Shown: positions 1-13,022, numbered from the stretch's first letter. The stretch: DNA of 64,000 nucleotides from Hoplostethus atlanticus (GCA_034670405.1 JAXDDX010000011.1:4575501-4639500), one strand, 5' to 3'. Notes: generated from the sequence alone by a model not told the origin. Numbers and translations are program-made.

Positions 1-1090
1 TCAAAAGGATGCAAGTCTTGACTCTGCATTGTGTTTGATGATTACAACTGTATGTCTTAGTCATTTACAGACTGATTGCTAAAGTAATGTAACTCCCCTC
101 ACTCTCACTTCTGTTGAATAGTGTTTCAACATCGGTTATGTTAAAATATCAAATACAAACACAGTTACTGCTCCATTATCAAACCAATTGACCGCTTTAT
201 TTGGATGATGGAGTATACCTGTATATTGTTGAATTTCGATATGTGGCAAACTGAGTAAAGAAACAGCAATAAACTGCTGGAAAGATTCCATAATACTTTG
301 AAATGTTTCACTGGGAAAGTTCTGCTTGTTCTGTTCCCTTCCGTTACATTGGTTTCCTTTTGTGACTCCCAACTGAAGAACACAGCCAAAGCATCCGTTG
401 ACCTTGGATGCTGGATAGTCATTGTGCAGAATTATTGTTTGCTTGAAGCTGAAGTGTAGTGTATGGAGAGGGAGCATTATTCTGAAGGACATTAATGTGA
501 ACATTGCCTATTACTGAGAAACTGACTTGTTATTAAGAGAGACTACTCCTCATATATATATATATACATATGTCATGCAAAGTACAGTATATTATCGTAG
601 AGGATTATTCATGTCGGAGGCCATATTGCGCAATGTGACCAAAAAAAACACCATATTGTTGCTTGTGCAACATTGTTCTCAAAAACACTCAATTTGGGGT
701 TAAGAAAGCCATTACATTACAAATAGATTCCTGCAGGCTTAAGTATAGTCCTCAATGCTTTGATGCCAATAAAGAACAATGTAAGTCGGAGCAAGAGTTG
801 TTAATCATGCAGAATTTAAATTGTGTTAAGACCTAAATATTGTACAGAAAATCTGAAAAAAAAACACCCGTCATGGTGTACTTTACCATTTCAGATTAAA
901 AGGTAAAGCTTTCAACAGTGAATGAAATGCTTAATGGTCATATACTGACAAAGGAGGAGGATGGGACATCGGTGTTTGTTTTCATCCTGCCTCGCCTGCT
1001 GCAAAGACATAGCAGAGGGTCCTGGAGAGCAACAGTAAACCCATCTGTCACTGGACTGTACCACAACCACTGTCCCGTGGACGCCCCAGA
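1..1090 (-). other. RD3 downstream flank / probable 3' UTR
   Basis: No convincing coding sequence. On the minus strand this follows the RD3 stop codon directly, so part of it should be RD3 3' UTR. An AATAAA (tttatt on the plus strand near 195-200) lies about 0.9 kb past the stop and could be its poly(A) signal. A short TA run sits near 553-566. Open frames on the plus strand across 918-1364 are the antisense of the RD3 exon. Confidence 0.4.
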
Positions 1091-1448
1091 TTACACGACC
1101 TTACTGGTGGTCACTCCTTTGTATCTGAAGTCGGGCATGCTCCACACCCTCTGGGCCCTGTCCATCCCTCTTTCCACATCCTCTGAGACGGTCTTGAGAT
1201 CACTTATCCCTGCCCCGTCAGCCACAGCTGAGGTCAGGCCTACTGTGCTTCCGAAAGGGTTGATCCTGACCCGAGACCTGAAGTTCACGAGGGACATGCT
1301 CATGGCTCGTCTGTTGTTCCACTGGCGGGCGAACCGCTGTGCCTCCTCCTCCTCCTTCAGGTGATCCAGAACCTCCAGGAGGCTGGAGCGGAACAGGCTG
1401 GACACCTCCTGCGCCTCAGGCTCATTTGCCTCCATAGCCTCGCGGAAC
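1091..1448 (-). CDS. rd3: RD3 last coding exon
   Basis: A CAG acceptor precedes the exon, whose first base completes the lysine codon; it then reads FREAMEANEPEAQEV. It ends at TAA after a short fish-specific tail following WSMPDFR. About 20 residues longer overall than the human protein, part of the excess being the stretch between INPFGS and TVSEDVER. Confidence 0.92.
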
Positions 1449-2863
1449 CTGTGGAGAGCAAGAAAAACAAAGCAGTGGTGTGAAATTACACTTCAATTAC
1501 TATTCTAGCAGGTCGTGGTCTATAGCACATTTGAGGAGCATAGAAATAGAAACACAGGGATTATTTCACATGGGTTGGAGGCTGAGCACCAGTCAGTCGC
1601 CCCAAAACAAAAGATATCTGTGCTTTTGCTGCACTGGTCTTTCAAAATGTCCAACATCATCAGAGAACCTGACTTTGTGGTTCATTAGTGTCTGGTGGAT
1701 AACGGTCATGCCCTTCCGAGGCACTCCTGCTAACCTCCAATTACTCCTCCTCCCAACGAGAAGTGGCTTAACAAGCCTTTAAATAGAAGGCTACTTGGAA
1801 ACCGTTTGCGACCATTTCCAACATTTCCACTTCCAAGTTTTTTTTTCTATTCCTCCGATTAGACCCGGTGTCACAGGCACCAGAAGAAAAGAAGTGATGT
1901 ACTTCATTACCAGTTCATAACTAGAACTATACTTACTGTTCACCAAATATCCCATTTCCAATATGAAGCTAACTCTACTCCAGGTATAGACCTACAGCAA
2001 AACCATAATCAAGCTCCCCCAAAGCCTACAACAGGCCTGATAGCTTTTGGCTTTCTTAATGTAAATAGTGTGTATTCCTCTGGAGCCACCCACCTTTAAC
2101 ACCCTTTCAGAGTAAGGGTCATTTAATTTCACATCGCTACCAATCGACACCTGAGGCCTCAACCCCCATGCGTGTTCAATATTGTGTGTGACTTGCAATT
2201 AGCTTTTTGACACATCGCTGGCACGCCTTCCCACAAAAACGGTCAAATCCCTAACAAGGCACCTGAGACGACAGCTGAGTAGCATTCGCTTTCCGAGAAC
2301 AGATGCTCAGGGAGTGACGTGGCTCTCGAGGCCAGCTGTAGATTAGAGGACAGACAACCAGAGAATTAAGATTTTCCTTGGCCAGCAGATCAGTTTACCC
2401 GACGTGTCCTCTCGTTGTAGCTTATCCTTCCTGCTGTCCCAGTAGCACAGGCAGCAATGACTGTAGACATGGATGTGACCATTTCTGCATCCTGGTTAAT
2501 GCGTTTTATGTTTTATGTGTCACTTGTGTTTCAGTAAAGGGGATCAACATGAATAAGCAGGGTGGCACCTTACTTCAGTATGACCAGCCCACAGCAGGAC
2601 GGGGGCACCTTGGAGCAGAGGTCCTCCAGGCCCAGCCTCTCTCCGGTGCTGATGTTGTAGGAAGTGCGGGGCTTGGTGACCAGCCAGCTGTAGTCCACCC
2701 CGGTCTTGAGGCGCCGGTATTCATTCTCTTTCTCTTGCTGCTGCCTTTCCGCGTCCTTCAGCTGCCAGGTGAACTCCAGCATCAGGGTGTCGGTGACCAC
2801 GTCCACTGGGTCCCGCCGGGGGCTCCGGTAGTAAGGCTCGTTCCAGCTGAACCAGGAGGCCAT
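1091..2863 (-). CDS. rd3: RD3, regulator of retinal guanylate cyclase (two coding exons)
   Basis: RD3 binds retinal membrane guanylate cyclases in photoreceptors, suppresses their activity and helps move them to the outer segment; loss of human RD3 causes Leber congenital amaurosis. Coding exons are 2863-2574 and 1448-1091 (290 + 358 nt), joined by GTAAGG donor and CAG acceptor, giving 215 aa against 195 in human. The first exon reads MASWFSWNEP, then a basic/acidic helical stretch with DAERQQQEKE and the hallmark TGVDYSWL. The second has EAQEVSSLFRSSLLEVLDHL, EEEAQRFARQW, RINPFGS and TVSEDVER, ending with WSMPDFR, all recognisable against human RD3. WSMPDFR and the SLC30A1 neighbour favour RD3 over RD3L. 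The C-terminal tail after WSMPDFR differs from human. The sequence just upstream of the ATG looks like a splice acceptor near 2890, so a 5' non-coding exon probably lies further right. Confidence 0.93.
1449..2573 (-). other. RD3 intron
   Basis: A 1.1-kb intron with standard GT/AG ends. I see no gene, RNA gene or clear repeat in it. Confidence 0.8.
2574..2863 (-). CDS. rd3: RD3 first coding exon
   Basis: Starts with the ATG at 2863, matching the start of vertebrate RD3 (tryptophan-rich MASWFSWNEP). It ends after two bases of a lysine codon at a GTAAGG donor. It encodes the N-terminal helix and TGVDYSWL motif. Confidence 0.92.
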
Positions 2864-3272
2864 CGCCTTGTCCTCCTAACACCCCCCTGCTGAAGGAAAG
2901 GGAGGCAGAAGAGGTGCCGTTGCTAAATGATGATGCTAAAATGTACGTGGCCTGGAATTGAACAAGACAACATCATATAATTATACTGACAAGCTGTTTA
3001 AACATTTGGTTGGTTCAATTGATATCTAAATTGATTTTTGGAAGGCTGTCTGTGCAGTCTGGCTTATTCTGGGTATTTTTCCACTTAGTGTGTAGATTAG
3101 ATTTACTGTTTCTATAATTTGCATTGTATTATATCAATTGTATAGTATTTCACAAGGAGACAAACTATGGCAATCAACATACTGAAATCTGTGCATATGG
3201 AAGCTCAATGTCTCTGGATTTCAGATAGCTTCAAGCATGAAACCCCTTAAATAAGACAAAATTACAATATTG

Positions 3273-3598
3273 AGTTCAAGAGTTCAAGAGGTTTATTCGT
3301 CACATACATACACAGGGGTGTGCAGTGAAATGAAAAAGTGGCAGTGCTCAACAGAAATGTGCAAAGGGCAACAAGTTCACACTATTTACAATAAAGAAAA
3401 CCAACACAATATTTACAGTATTAGAGTAAGAGCTCTATATAAAAGAAATACAATATCTACAGTAAGAGCACTTAACAATATAGAAATAAGAGATAAGATA
3501 AGAAATAAGATATTGAATTCTAAAGCTTTTATATTGTATATACTTTTTGTAAGTCGCTTTGGATGAAAGCGTCTGCTAAATGACCGTAATGTAATGTA
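3273..3598 (+). repeat. Interspersed repeat fragment ending in a teleost SINE/LINE-type tail
   Basis: The left part (near 3273-3400) repeats 'agttcaag', then has a 'gtttattcgtcacatac' stretch of a kind common in fish interspersed repeats. The right part (3546-3598) is the tail gtaagtcgctttgga...tctgctaaatga, also seen at 10242-10282 and inverted at 58673-58730. Whether the two parts are one insertion is unclear. Confidence 0.55.
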
Positions 3599-5657
3599 CA
3601 TTTAATTGGTTGGTTAGTTCAATTAATTTTTTGTTGTTTATTTGTTTTGCAAGGCTGTGGGTACATGCAGAATCTGTAGGGAAGGCACTCTGCTGTCTTT
3701 AGTTTGGGATGTTTTTCCATTTAGCATGTAGGATTACGTGTACAGTTTTCATAATTTGCTAGACCCCCCTTCCTCCGAGGTTTGAACAGGCTGTTTTCAG
3801 AGATCTAAATATATTCCCAAAGGGGAATTTCACACACTCTGTTTTGTTGTACAGGTGTCATACCTGCTCCCATAGATGCTTTTTCCCCCTTATTTTTGAG
3901 AAGAAAATACAGACAATTCAGAGAAGAGGCTAGTGAGTCAAAAGATTGTATTTAAGGTCCTTATGCTTTGTAAAAGCCAAGACATATGGCTGGTAAACAC
4001 ATTCTGAAAGCTTACGTTTGATATTTCTAATATATCGTTGTTGTGTTAGTTCTGTAACATTGTGTGCTCTATTAGGTTGTCATTTAGTTTTTAACAGTCC
4101 TCTTTTAATCTCTGGTTAATCTGTGCATTGTTTAGCTTTTAGTCCTACCGTGTGTGTGTGTGCATGTTAAAGCACAATGCTATATTGACATGTTGGTGTG
4201 GTTTTGGTGCTGTAGGTCAGATCAACATGCCGAGCAACATAGGCAGAAGGGTTCTCAACACAGAGACGAACGGAGATTAGTCCCAGCCCTGCCGTTGAAG
4301 TTAGATCACATCCTTCAGTTTAACGCTGAGCTAGCTAACCCTTCCAAATGGATTCATACAGATTTATCCAATGCAGCCTTTTCAATAGTTGTGACGCCCC
4401 TGTACAATCTGTCAGTCACACCTCAAAAGCCCTCTCAGATGTCCCATGTTATACAACAGCCTGTCCAGCTCAATTGCATGTAATGTTCTCTTGCTAATCA
4501 CAGGTGTTTTGATCTCAAATGTATTGATTCTATTCCAAGCGGAATAAATTTGTGAATATCAACTGAGGTAGCTCAGCTGTGTGTCCCTCTCATTTGGCCT
4601 CTGGCATGTTCAAATGTATTCATTCCTCGAGGACGGATTTAGTTGGATTAGTTGGGAGGGGAAAATAATTTCCCTGGCTTGTACTTTTTTTTGTATGATA
4701 TCTTTACTGATATTTTACATTTCTGACCAGTCTTTTTTTTATCCTGTCTCCTGCTACCTACTTCTGACGGAAAATTACACATCGAACACAGCAGTATTTA
4801 TAAGTATTTAATAAACTGCACTGATCATTTTGGATATAACAAAGGCTGCTGTTGTAGACTAACTCTAATGCAGAAGAGAAAATTAATCACAAAAAAAGAA
4901 CCCTCTTCTTACCTTATCCCAAGTTTATCTTGGACTCGACAGGAAAATCGGATCACTGAAAAGGAGATTCTGATGGATGCTGGAGAGAAAGGAGCAGCTC
5001 AGTGAATAGCAGGTGCGAGAATACAAATGGATTCTCTCTGAATACTCTTCTTACAGTCCTACAGTATAATCTCCACCTCTCTGTGTCCTTGTCTGATCTA
5101 TCTATCTCTCTGTGTTTCTCCTACACTCCCAGTCCCCTCCTCCCAGGAGCCCTGGCCTGCCTTTACTTGTTGCTGGAGGTTGGGGGCACTATCTCCAATG
5201 GGAGCCATCGGATCACAGCCCCTGATGAAGTGCTTATGTAGCTTTTTACGATTCGCCGTTGCCATGGCGATGCTCCTAAGCCTATTTGGCTACAATAAGC
5301 TCCCATCGGCTGAAAGGGAGGTAGAGAGCGATGAAGAGGCAGATAAAGAGGGAGGAGTGGGTTGAGCGAAGCGAGGGGAGACACAGACAGATAAGGCAGA
5401 GAGATAGAGGGGACGGTGTTTTGAGGATAGGGTTAGTTGACGTGTGTGGGCTCACGGTGACGACAGCTCAGTAACGTGGTGAGTGGTGGCAACACCTGCG
5501 AGAGGTCAGCTACTAGGTGACGAGCGGTGCTGGCACAGAGCAGCCTTGCGTGAATTATAGCAGGTTGAAGAGGTCCTTAATTGCAGGAAATATTTGTTGG
5601 GAATGTATATGTTTGGAGGGGGGTGAGGATGATTGGCAACGATAGAGAGGGAGAGAG

Positions 5658-5667
5658 AGCGCGAGAG

Positions 5668-5701
<34 letters not shown>
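5658..5701 (+). repeat. (GA)n microsatellite
   Basis: An almost pure GA run with a few interruptions at its left end. Confidence 0.9.
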
Positions 5702-5703
<2 letters not shown>

Positions 5704-7088
5704 CACATTGCTCGTGTAGTGCTTGTGTAGGAGGACATCAAGGTTTGTTGGTTTATTCTCTGTGTAGGTGTGAGCTTACCCAGCTAACCTCAGACAGTTT
5801 TCTCTGCATTCAGAAGTAGCCTTGAAGCCCCATCACCCTCCTCCTCCTCCCGCTGCTGCTCCTCGGTGTTATACTGCTGAATACACCGGTGTAACAGGTC
5901 CACAAGGGGGCCCAAGTGCAGGAATTGTTTTGGGCCCCTCCCCCTACATCTGATGACAAAGGTATACATTACTTGGCGGTGAAGGAAGAAATATATTTTT
6001 GAGCATCTATTCCTGTAATGACAAACATCCAATTTGACTAAATATGGACACAGCACAGCAGCAGTCAGGCGCCTCACCATTTGAACAATACTATCAATAA
6101 TCAGGGCTTTGATGGTGACATTTTTTCTTATGAGCACATACTGTACAGTATGTCCCTGAATTGAGGAAAACATGGGAGGGAAATGTAGATAAATAGAGTA
6201 ATGATGATTTTGGGGGGGGGTCATAATTTTCAGTGTCAAGTGGACAAATGCACCTTGTTATTCTTTCTAGCTTGAAGTAGCATTAATTTATTTTAAGAAA
6301 GCATCAAAATAATACACGCGGATACACTTTGTATTGCATGGATGGACGAGGGAGAAAAGTACCATCAGCTAGCAAACGTTAGCAAGACGCACCTAGGTAG
6401 CAAGTTGGCTGGTAGGAGGACCAGCATTAGCTTGAGCTGTAATTCGTTGCTAGGTTGTTCAAACGGTGTCTGTGTAATAGCATGAATAGTTGTTATCTGG
6501 CAGGCACGCTGGGTGTGAACTTTGTACCTCATGTCAAGCTGAGTGAGGTAGGTTAGCCAGCTCAGCTAACTTAGCTAGCATTCTAAACGTCCCTCTGCTC
6601 CTTCCCGACAACAGGTGGGTCTGAATTTATCTAAATGTGTCCGTTTTTGCAACCTGCCTCTCTTGCTCACGTTTTTGCACCACTTTTGCCAAATTTCATC
6701 TTAGCTAGCGTTATTTTCTTGAGACTTCCCAGCTAACCCACACTAAGTGACACACTGCAAAGAATATCCATCATAACAAGTCATTTAGTGTGATTGTTTT
6801 TTTTATGGAGGGTGAGAGAAAACCGCCCGACCTCTGTATGCTGGCTAAACTATGAACTCCATTTAATGATCATACCAACAACTCCAAAATGATTTGAGCC
6901 ATTTTCAAATAGCTTAAATCTGTTTAACACTATTTATTGTGTTGTGCAATTTACGTAATCTAAAAAAGCTCGGTAAAGTGAGTTTTGGCGGGTTTCAACC
7001 TCCACTACATCCTTGCCACCCCTCATCAGCACCTACACTGGTTTGTCAAATGTCCATTCTGTGGTTCAGGCAGTGTTTACATGCTGGC

Positions 7089-7090
<2 letters not shown>

Positions 7091-7121
<31 letters not shown>
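7091..7121 (+). repeat. (GT)n microsatellite
   Basis: About 15 GT units. Confidence 0.9.
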
Positions 7122-7122
<1 letters not shown>

Positions 7123-7403
7123 CCAGTAATCCAGTAGATGATGATGAGGCCATGCAGTTGCAGGGAGTCAAGGGTCAAAATTATTAGTAGCATAAACCAG
7201 ATAAAGGACACTACTCCTTTTCAGGGCCACAGTGTTTTTAATGTTGTAACCTGGCTCAACAAACCTCTTCAAGGCAGACTGTGTACCTCAGCTTGTGAGG
7301 TGACAGATGGGCAGATCAGATCTCCCTTTAATCCAAACAGAGACAGTGCTAATCCTCTAAAAGTAATGCCCTCCTCCCTCTTCTCCCCCTTCTCTGTGGT
7401 CTG

Positions 7404-7442
<39 letters not shown>
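7404..7442 (+). repeat. (TC)n microsatellite
   Basis: A CT/TC run with one interruption. Confidence 0.85.
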
Positions 7443-7443
<1 letters not shown>

Positions 7444-8261
7444 GTCTGTATCTTTCTCTATCAGTTCCATGCTGACCTCACCAAGTCCCCCCCCCACCTC
7501 ATATCACCTAACGTAACCTCGTCACCCAATCCTGGAATCCTGCACGTATGGTAGGCTGACCTGGGTCAAGTAGTTTTTGTTGTTTTGACCCACATGGAGG
7601 ATCAGATGGGTGGGGTTTACTGCATTAGGATAGTGGCAGATATGTTGTTATGCAATTAAAAAAAAATAACTAAAATTGACTTTCAAATACTTTGCTCTGG
7701 TTGTCTGAACTTGGTGTCATTCAAATGTGCCACCTAAGTAGGTTTAAACAGGAAATTTTATTTTAAATTGATTTGACCCAATTTCTATTCGACCCAAGTC
7801 TGAAGGTTGGTAAATAAGAAAGTAGATAAATACGGTAGTTTCCCAGAGGACAGGAGTAAATCATTAACAAGATACTGACAAATAGGTTTGATGTGGTAGA
7901 TGTTTCTATATTTATTATGCAGCAGTTCAGTTCTGTGCTGTACTGTGTAAAGGCCCTAACCTGAAGATTCAACAGGGGGCGCCATATAGCCATTACAGAT
8001 TGAGGCCATTTCAGCTCTTCAGTAACCCAAAATAAACAACCCAGCCAATGAGCATCTGTTAAAAAATCTCCTTGTTGGTGAGCTTAACTCCTTGTTTCTG
8101 TTAGCCTACGTCTGATTCTAACAATATTGACTGAAAAGTGAAAACAACACTTAGCAGCTGCACTATGCAGCTCCTCTTGATGTACTAATTCGAGTCTTTG
8201 TTCAAACACCCTGCTAGATACAAGCCTCACTGGTGTGAATTTTCAACACCCCACTTCAGGC

Positions 8262-8555
8262 TACGTCCACACTAAGCCGGGTAAATTTGAAAACTCATAC
8301 TTATCTCTCCGTTTTGGCCTCCCGTCCACACTAGGGCGCGGTTTTTACCCCCCCCCCCCCAAAACGGAGCTTTTAGAAAACGCTCTCCTGTGGATACATT
8401 TGAAAACGCCGACCCCCCCACTCCAGCCGAGTGGTCTGCGCGTGCCCATGGAAAATCGTATCCGTTTTTGGCGGTGTAGTGTGGACGGCGTGCTTTTCGA
8501 AAACGCTAGCCCCGAAAATGCCGTTTTCAAATTTAAACGGCTTAGTGTGGACGTA
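8262..8555. mobile_element. Short non-autonomous DNA transposon (MITE) with perfect 18-bp inverted ends
   Basis: The 18-bp end tacgtccacactaagccg at 8262-8279 is repeated exactly, inverted, at 8538-8555, giving a 294-bp element. The inside is rich in aaaacg/cgtttt words and partly self-complementary, so it could fold into a long hairpin. It carries a C-run at about 8348-8360. No coding capacity. I did not find a convincing target-site duplication, so I cannot name the superfamily. Confidence 0.8.
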
Positions 8556-8599
8556 CTCTCAGGCTCTTGCCTTTGTTTTAACCCACGTGGTTAACCACA

Positions 8600-10150
8600 T
8601 GGGTGTGGTTACTGTAGTTGTCAATCACAGAAAAGTAAACTAAGTTGATTTTGAAATTGTATTTCTTAGTAGTTTGTCGTTTTTGTTTTGGCAACTACCA
8701 ACTATATTTGTCTTAAGGGTAGCTTTGCTGTACATTAGTTCAACTTCTTCTAATGTGAAGGAGCTGGGAGCTTGTAAAACTAGATTTCAAAATAGCTTCC
8801 CCAACACTACACACACACACTCACACACACTACACTTCTTACAGCCTCATTGTGTCTATTTAATGGTTAATTCACTGGCTCATTACACTCATTTGAAACA
8901 TGGCACCAATGCATGGCATGGTGTTAATATTTGAATGCAGTGTTCTGAATACCATCATTTTTTCCTGAGGTTTAAACTGGCTGGGCACATCCAATAGCCT
9001 CAGGATGTTGACAGCGCTCAGATGCACCACTAGGGGGAGATGTTGACCACCTTCTCTGATTGTTGAAGTTCTGTTAGCTGCTAAAAAGTTCAATAGAACT
9101 TGATAAGGTTGATAAGGTTGATATCCTTATAACGTCTCTGCTGCAAATCGTATGAATAGCTGTGGTTTATTTAGTAGGGAGGGAACTGGGGTGTGCAGAG
9201 GGAACGAGGGTTGTTATGAGAACTCATACTTCACATTCTTGAGATGAAAAGCTTGAAAAGTTTGACCAAATAAACAACACGCCGCACCTATTGAACAAAT
9301 ATTAATCTATACACATCCAGTTGTGCACATTCCTTGCCCAACAACGATAACAAGGAAAGGAGGAAAATCATGAGTCTTGGGAGAATTGCTAACAGCTCCT
9401 GGCATACAGAGACGTTTGTGTAGTAGATAGCTCAGAGTATGTATTGAATTGCACTACATATCACCCCACTTACACTTGCTGCGCAGCGCATTATAAGACA
9501 ATCAGTCCTTTTTGCCCATTCAGAGAAGTAACAAGCCCTCCCAGAGAGGCAGCGAAGTACTGCAGACACAAGGCAGGCTGAAAATAAGCATTGTTTCATT
9601 CAGTGTAGTTCACATAGGGCCCCTATACCCACATCTGTCATTGTGTTGCCGGGGTCTGGCTGTGTGCACTCTGCACTCATCCGCAGTGAACTGAGCAACA
9701 CAGTCACATGATGAGCCAAGCACAACACACTGACTCAGCCGCCGGCCTCTCTGGAGTCAGCGCTCCGCAACGAAGTTAAAAGCGTGCACGTTTTTCTTGA
9801 GTTTTTCATGAGTTTTTCATGAGTTTTGACTTACGAGGCATATACAATCGTAAGTCATTAAACATGTTTTGTCCCCTTGTGATTCTAGATATCATTTACA
9901 GAGCTCATCTGAACAGGAATTTGTTACCCACCCATATAAAACAAAATATACTTTTACATATAATATTCTTTCAGAGATAATCACTGAAGCAAAAAGTGAT
10001 GGGGTTTTCTAACCAGTAGGTGTAGTGTTTTGTTGTTATTGTTGCTGCTGTTTTTCTATGAATCTTTTATTTCAGTTTTTGTTTTTGAGGTGTCATCCTC
10101 AGTCTCGTAGGTGGATTGTGAAGTAAAACCCATCACTTCCTGTGCAGCAG
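8600..10150. other. Intergenic stretch, no gene seen
   Basis: Contains a short CA-rich patch (about 8810-8835) and otherwise unremarkable sequence. Confidence 0.5.
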
Positions 10151-10156
10151 AAAGTG

Positions 10157-10282
10157 GCCCGGACAGCTCAGTCGGTAGAGAATGAGACTCTCAGTCTCAG
10201 GATTGTTGGTTCGATCCCCACATAGTGTCAAGTACCTTTGTAAGTCGCTTTGGATAAAAGCATCTGCTAAATGACTGTAATG
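10157..10282 (+). mobile_element. tRNA-derived SINE
   Basis: The 5' part is tRNA-like: a box A-like agctcagtcggtagag, an anticodon arm with stem tgaga/tctca, and a perfect box B ggttcgatccc (10209-10219). It runs into the tail gtaagtcgctttggataaaag...ctgctaaatgactgtaatg. The 3' side does not pair with GCCCGGA of the would-be acceptor stem, so this is a SINE and not a working tRNA gene. The anticodon position reads CTC. Confidence 0.85.
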
Positions 10283-13020
10283 CAGAATGGCAATGTACAG
10301 AAATGAAAATATCCTGAAATAGATTATTACTTTAAAAGTACAGACTTCTAAAAGAACTCAAAAAGTAGCATTACTGAAAAAAAAAAACGAACTAAAATGG
10401 AACTGTAATACGTTACTTTACAACCTTGCCTCGGAGATATGATGAAAGGGGGGACGAAAGTAGAGAATGGAGTGATCCAAGAGGAGGGGGTAGGGGGGGG
10501 GATCCCTAGAATCAGGCAGAAAGAGAGACGTAGAACCCCCTGAGGGTATTTTGAAGTGCACAACCAGCCTGTACATCTTGTGCAGTCTGAAAACAAGGGA
10601 GATCAGTGCTTAAAGTATGTATGTGTAGTATTTATAGCCAATGTATACAAGTGTTGCCCTGGGCGCCATTCACACTGTTGCTTTAGTGACATTTCTTAAT
10701 CAGGAAGGGACCCAGTTGACTCATTCATGTAACCTCTTCCTCTCTCGCATCTGTGTCATTAGCTACCAAGGTTTAATCCTTGCTTAAAATGTGTGTCAAG
10801 TAGGCAATAACAGTGTATGTAATATATATGTACATGTGCTTTGGCACATTTGACGGTATTTGTGGCTGGCCCACAGTGTAGCTGCCGCCTCGTGTGACTA
10901 CAGGGAAGGAAGTTCAGGGCAGATCACATGAGCACAGTGAAAAACCCCTTATTTGCTGACATCCCCTTTTTTGTTGGCCTTTGCCCAAGGTCCTATTTCA
11001 ATAGCAAAGCCTCCATGGATTATGTACTAAGGTCAGTGTCTCTGGGCTGTGAGATAACTATTCTACGTCATAGCTCATCGTTGTCCTAGCTGCTAGATAA
11101 GCTAGACATCAAGAAACTTACGGTTCACGACCTGTTTCGTGCCCTTGAACAACTACACGTCACCTGAACTGATTACTGATGTCACACTTCAGAAGCATAT
11201 TGCAGTGTTTCTTTGTGTGTCTGTCCATGTTCAGCCTACAGAGTAGAGCTGGAGTACAGCTTGCTACGCCAGCTTGCTGCAGTCAGAGTCAGTTCAGCGT
11301 AGGATCCCTGAGGCGCAATTCTCTGCCTGTTACACGGCCATATTGCGAGGGCAGATGGCCGGAAATGTAATGAAACGAAAGAATAAATTCCTCTACACCA
11401 AACTCAGTTTGCTTTTATTGTAGAATGCAGTGTTATCTCCCTAGCCTGGGTGTTGCCAAGTATTGCATGTTTCAGATAACATTACTCGGCTTAATTCGTG
11501 TGCAGTGTGATTGCTGCACAGTTGTATGAGGCTTTTCACCTCCTAACACTATAAGATAACATCATGATCCTCTTATGACCGCTCTATATTTATGAATGAA
11601 TTCAGAGGTTGACAAAGAGTCCTCAGGTTATGAATTACTTGAGTATATTTATTGAAGCTGAGCTCTCACACAGAGGTACACACCCAGGGTAGGGTATGCA
11701 GCTCTCTGCCAGAGAACTATCTGAACAGTGATTATAAAGAGGGAAAGACAGGGGGGGGGTCATTTCTAAAATAATCTACAAGATTATTTTCAACCTAGAC
11801 TGAACAATATGTACTGTGTTAAAGGTTTCTTGAGTCTCTCAGGTGGTCGGCCTTCAGTATGGGCTCACAAGCAATACATCGATAGATCTCACATGATAGG
11901 ATCAGTTAGGATCACCTCACACTACAGATGTGTACACAATCATATTAATCAGAAAGGTTAAGATACAGTGATGAAGACATAATTTCTTCCACAAGCGGGT
12001 ATAGAAAATGAATGAATGAACATCAGTATCTGTCTTGGCCTTCAAAAATCCGTAACCCATAAACCTGTCATGGTTCTTCTATTTTAAAAACTACACAACC
12101 CCCCACCCCACCCCCGTGCTGTAGATGCCTCAACAAACACAGTTTTAGATTATTATTTGTTTGCCGTTTTGCCAGTCAGTTGAGAGCGGCAGGAAAGGAC
12201 CCAAGGCTATGAATTAACTGGTAGAACCCTTCACATTAGAGTAAAGTATATTTGCAAATCATAAATGGTTGTTAGTCTTATAATCTGTAAAGTGTTATGT
12301 GTATAACCTTTTCTGAAAGGATAAATGTGGATGCATTTTGGTTTTAGGCTTTCCTTTTTATTTTCCTCATATTGGTAATTGATTAAATGTTGAATTACAG
12401 CTGCATTTTTGGTTTACATGATTTTAAATGACAATAGTATCTTGTGAAAAGTACTTTCAAGGGAAATTGCATTATATATTACCTATAGAACAACATGGCT
12501 GCAGTAACGTGTGAAATGATCTATACTGGGAAGTAGCCTGCCAATACACTATGATAACAAACTGCCTCAATGGAGGTAAAAATACTGCAACAGTTTGGGA
12601 AAAAGTAAGATCATTGACATACTTTGCATTCTATGTATATTGTTTGGGGGTTTCATTAATACTTTGTTAAGCTATAATATCTATTTTATTACTATTCATT
12701 TGCTTTTCATTGTCAGTGGTAAAATGCTTGCAGGCAAAGCCGTTAACTCTCCCTCTGGGTGTTTGTATTGATCTGCGTCTGCCAAGCAGTGACACGAGAT
12801 TGATCATTGATCATTGCTTCAACCAAGTTTGTATTGCATTGCAGCTCACTTCATAATGAGCCTAACGAAACAATGATATTTGTTGAGATACAGCACAAAT
12901 GTACAACTTCACAAGAGCTTTTTATTGCTATGACCATGATTATTTGTACATGATAGGGCCAGAGTATGACAAAACATTTTTTGTTCTTTTCCTAGAAAAG
13001 AAAACATGTGTGCGCTGTAC
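10283..13020. other. Intergenic stretch, no gene seen
   Basis: AT-rich sequence without recognisable protein-coding content. Short G- and C-runs occur near 10491-10501, 11750-11758 and 12099-12115. Confidence 0.5.
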
Positions 13021-13022
13021 TT

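Larger units (their letters stand above)
2890..5750. other. Non-coding sequence upstream of RD3
   Basis: AT-rich intergenic or RD3 5'-intron sequence. It contains an interspersed repeat (3273-3598), a GA microsatellite (about 5658-5701) and short open frames with no recognisable protein. An unseen RD3 non-coding exon could lie here or further right. Confidence 0.5.
5751..8230. other. Intergenic stretch with GCTAGC-rich block and microsatellites
   Basis: No assignable gene. An open minus-strand frame spans 5790-6239, with a charged end (EEQQREEEEGDG) that does not match a family I know. 6360-6600 is dense in gctagc/agctaac/aacgtt words, which often occur near promoters in teleosts but are also generally common. 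A GT run (7091-7121) and a CT run (7404-7442) are present. Confidence 0.4.

Noticed and set aside
918-1364. Plus-strand open frame of 148 codons
   Set aside because: It is antisense to the RD3 last exon, whose minus-strand protein is clearly conserved.
10157-10229. Functional tRNA gene
   Set aside because: Box A and B are good, but the acceptor stem does not pair and the sequence runs into a SINE tail.
11640-12210. Possible LTR-type insertion bounded by similar 'tatgaatta' words
   Set aside because: No terminal repeats, primer-binding site or coding pieces visible; the shared word is short and can be chance.
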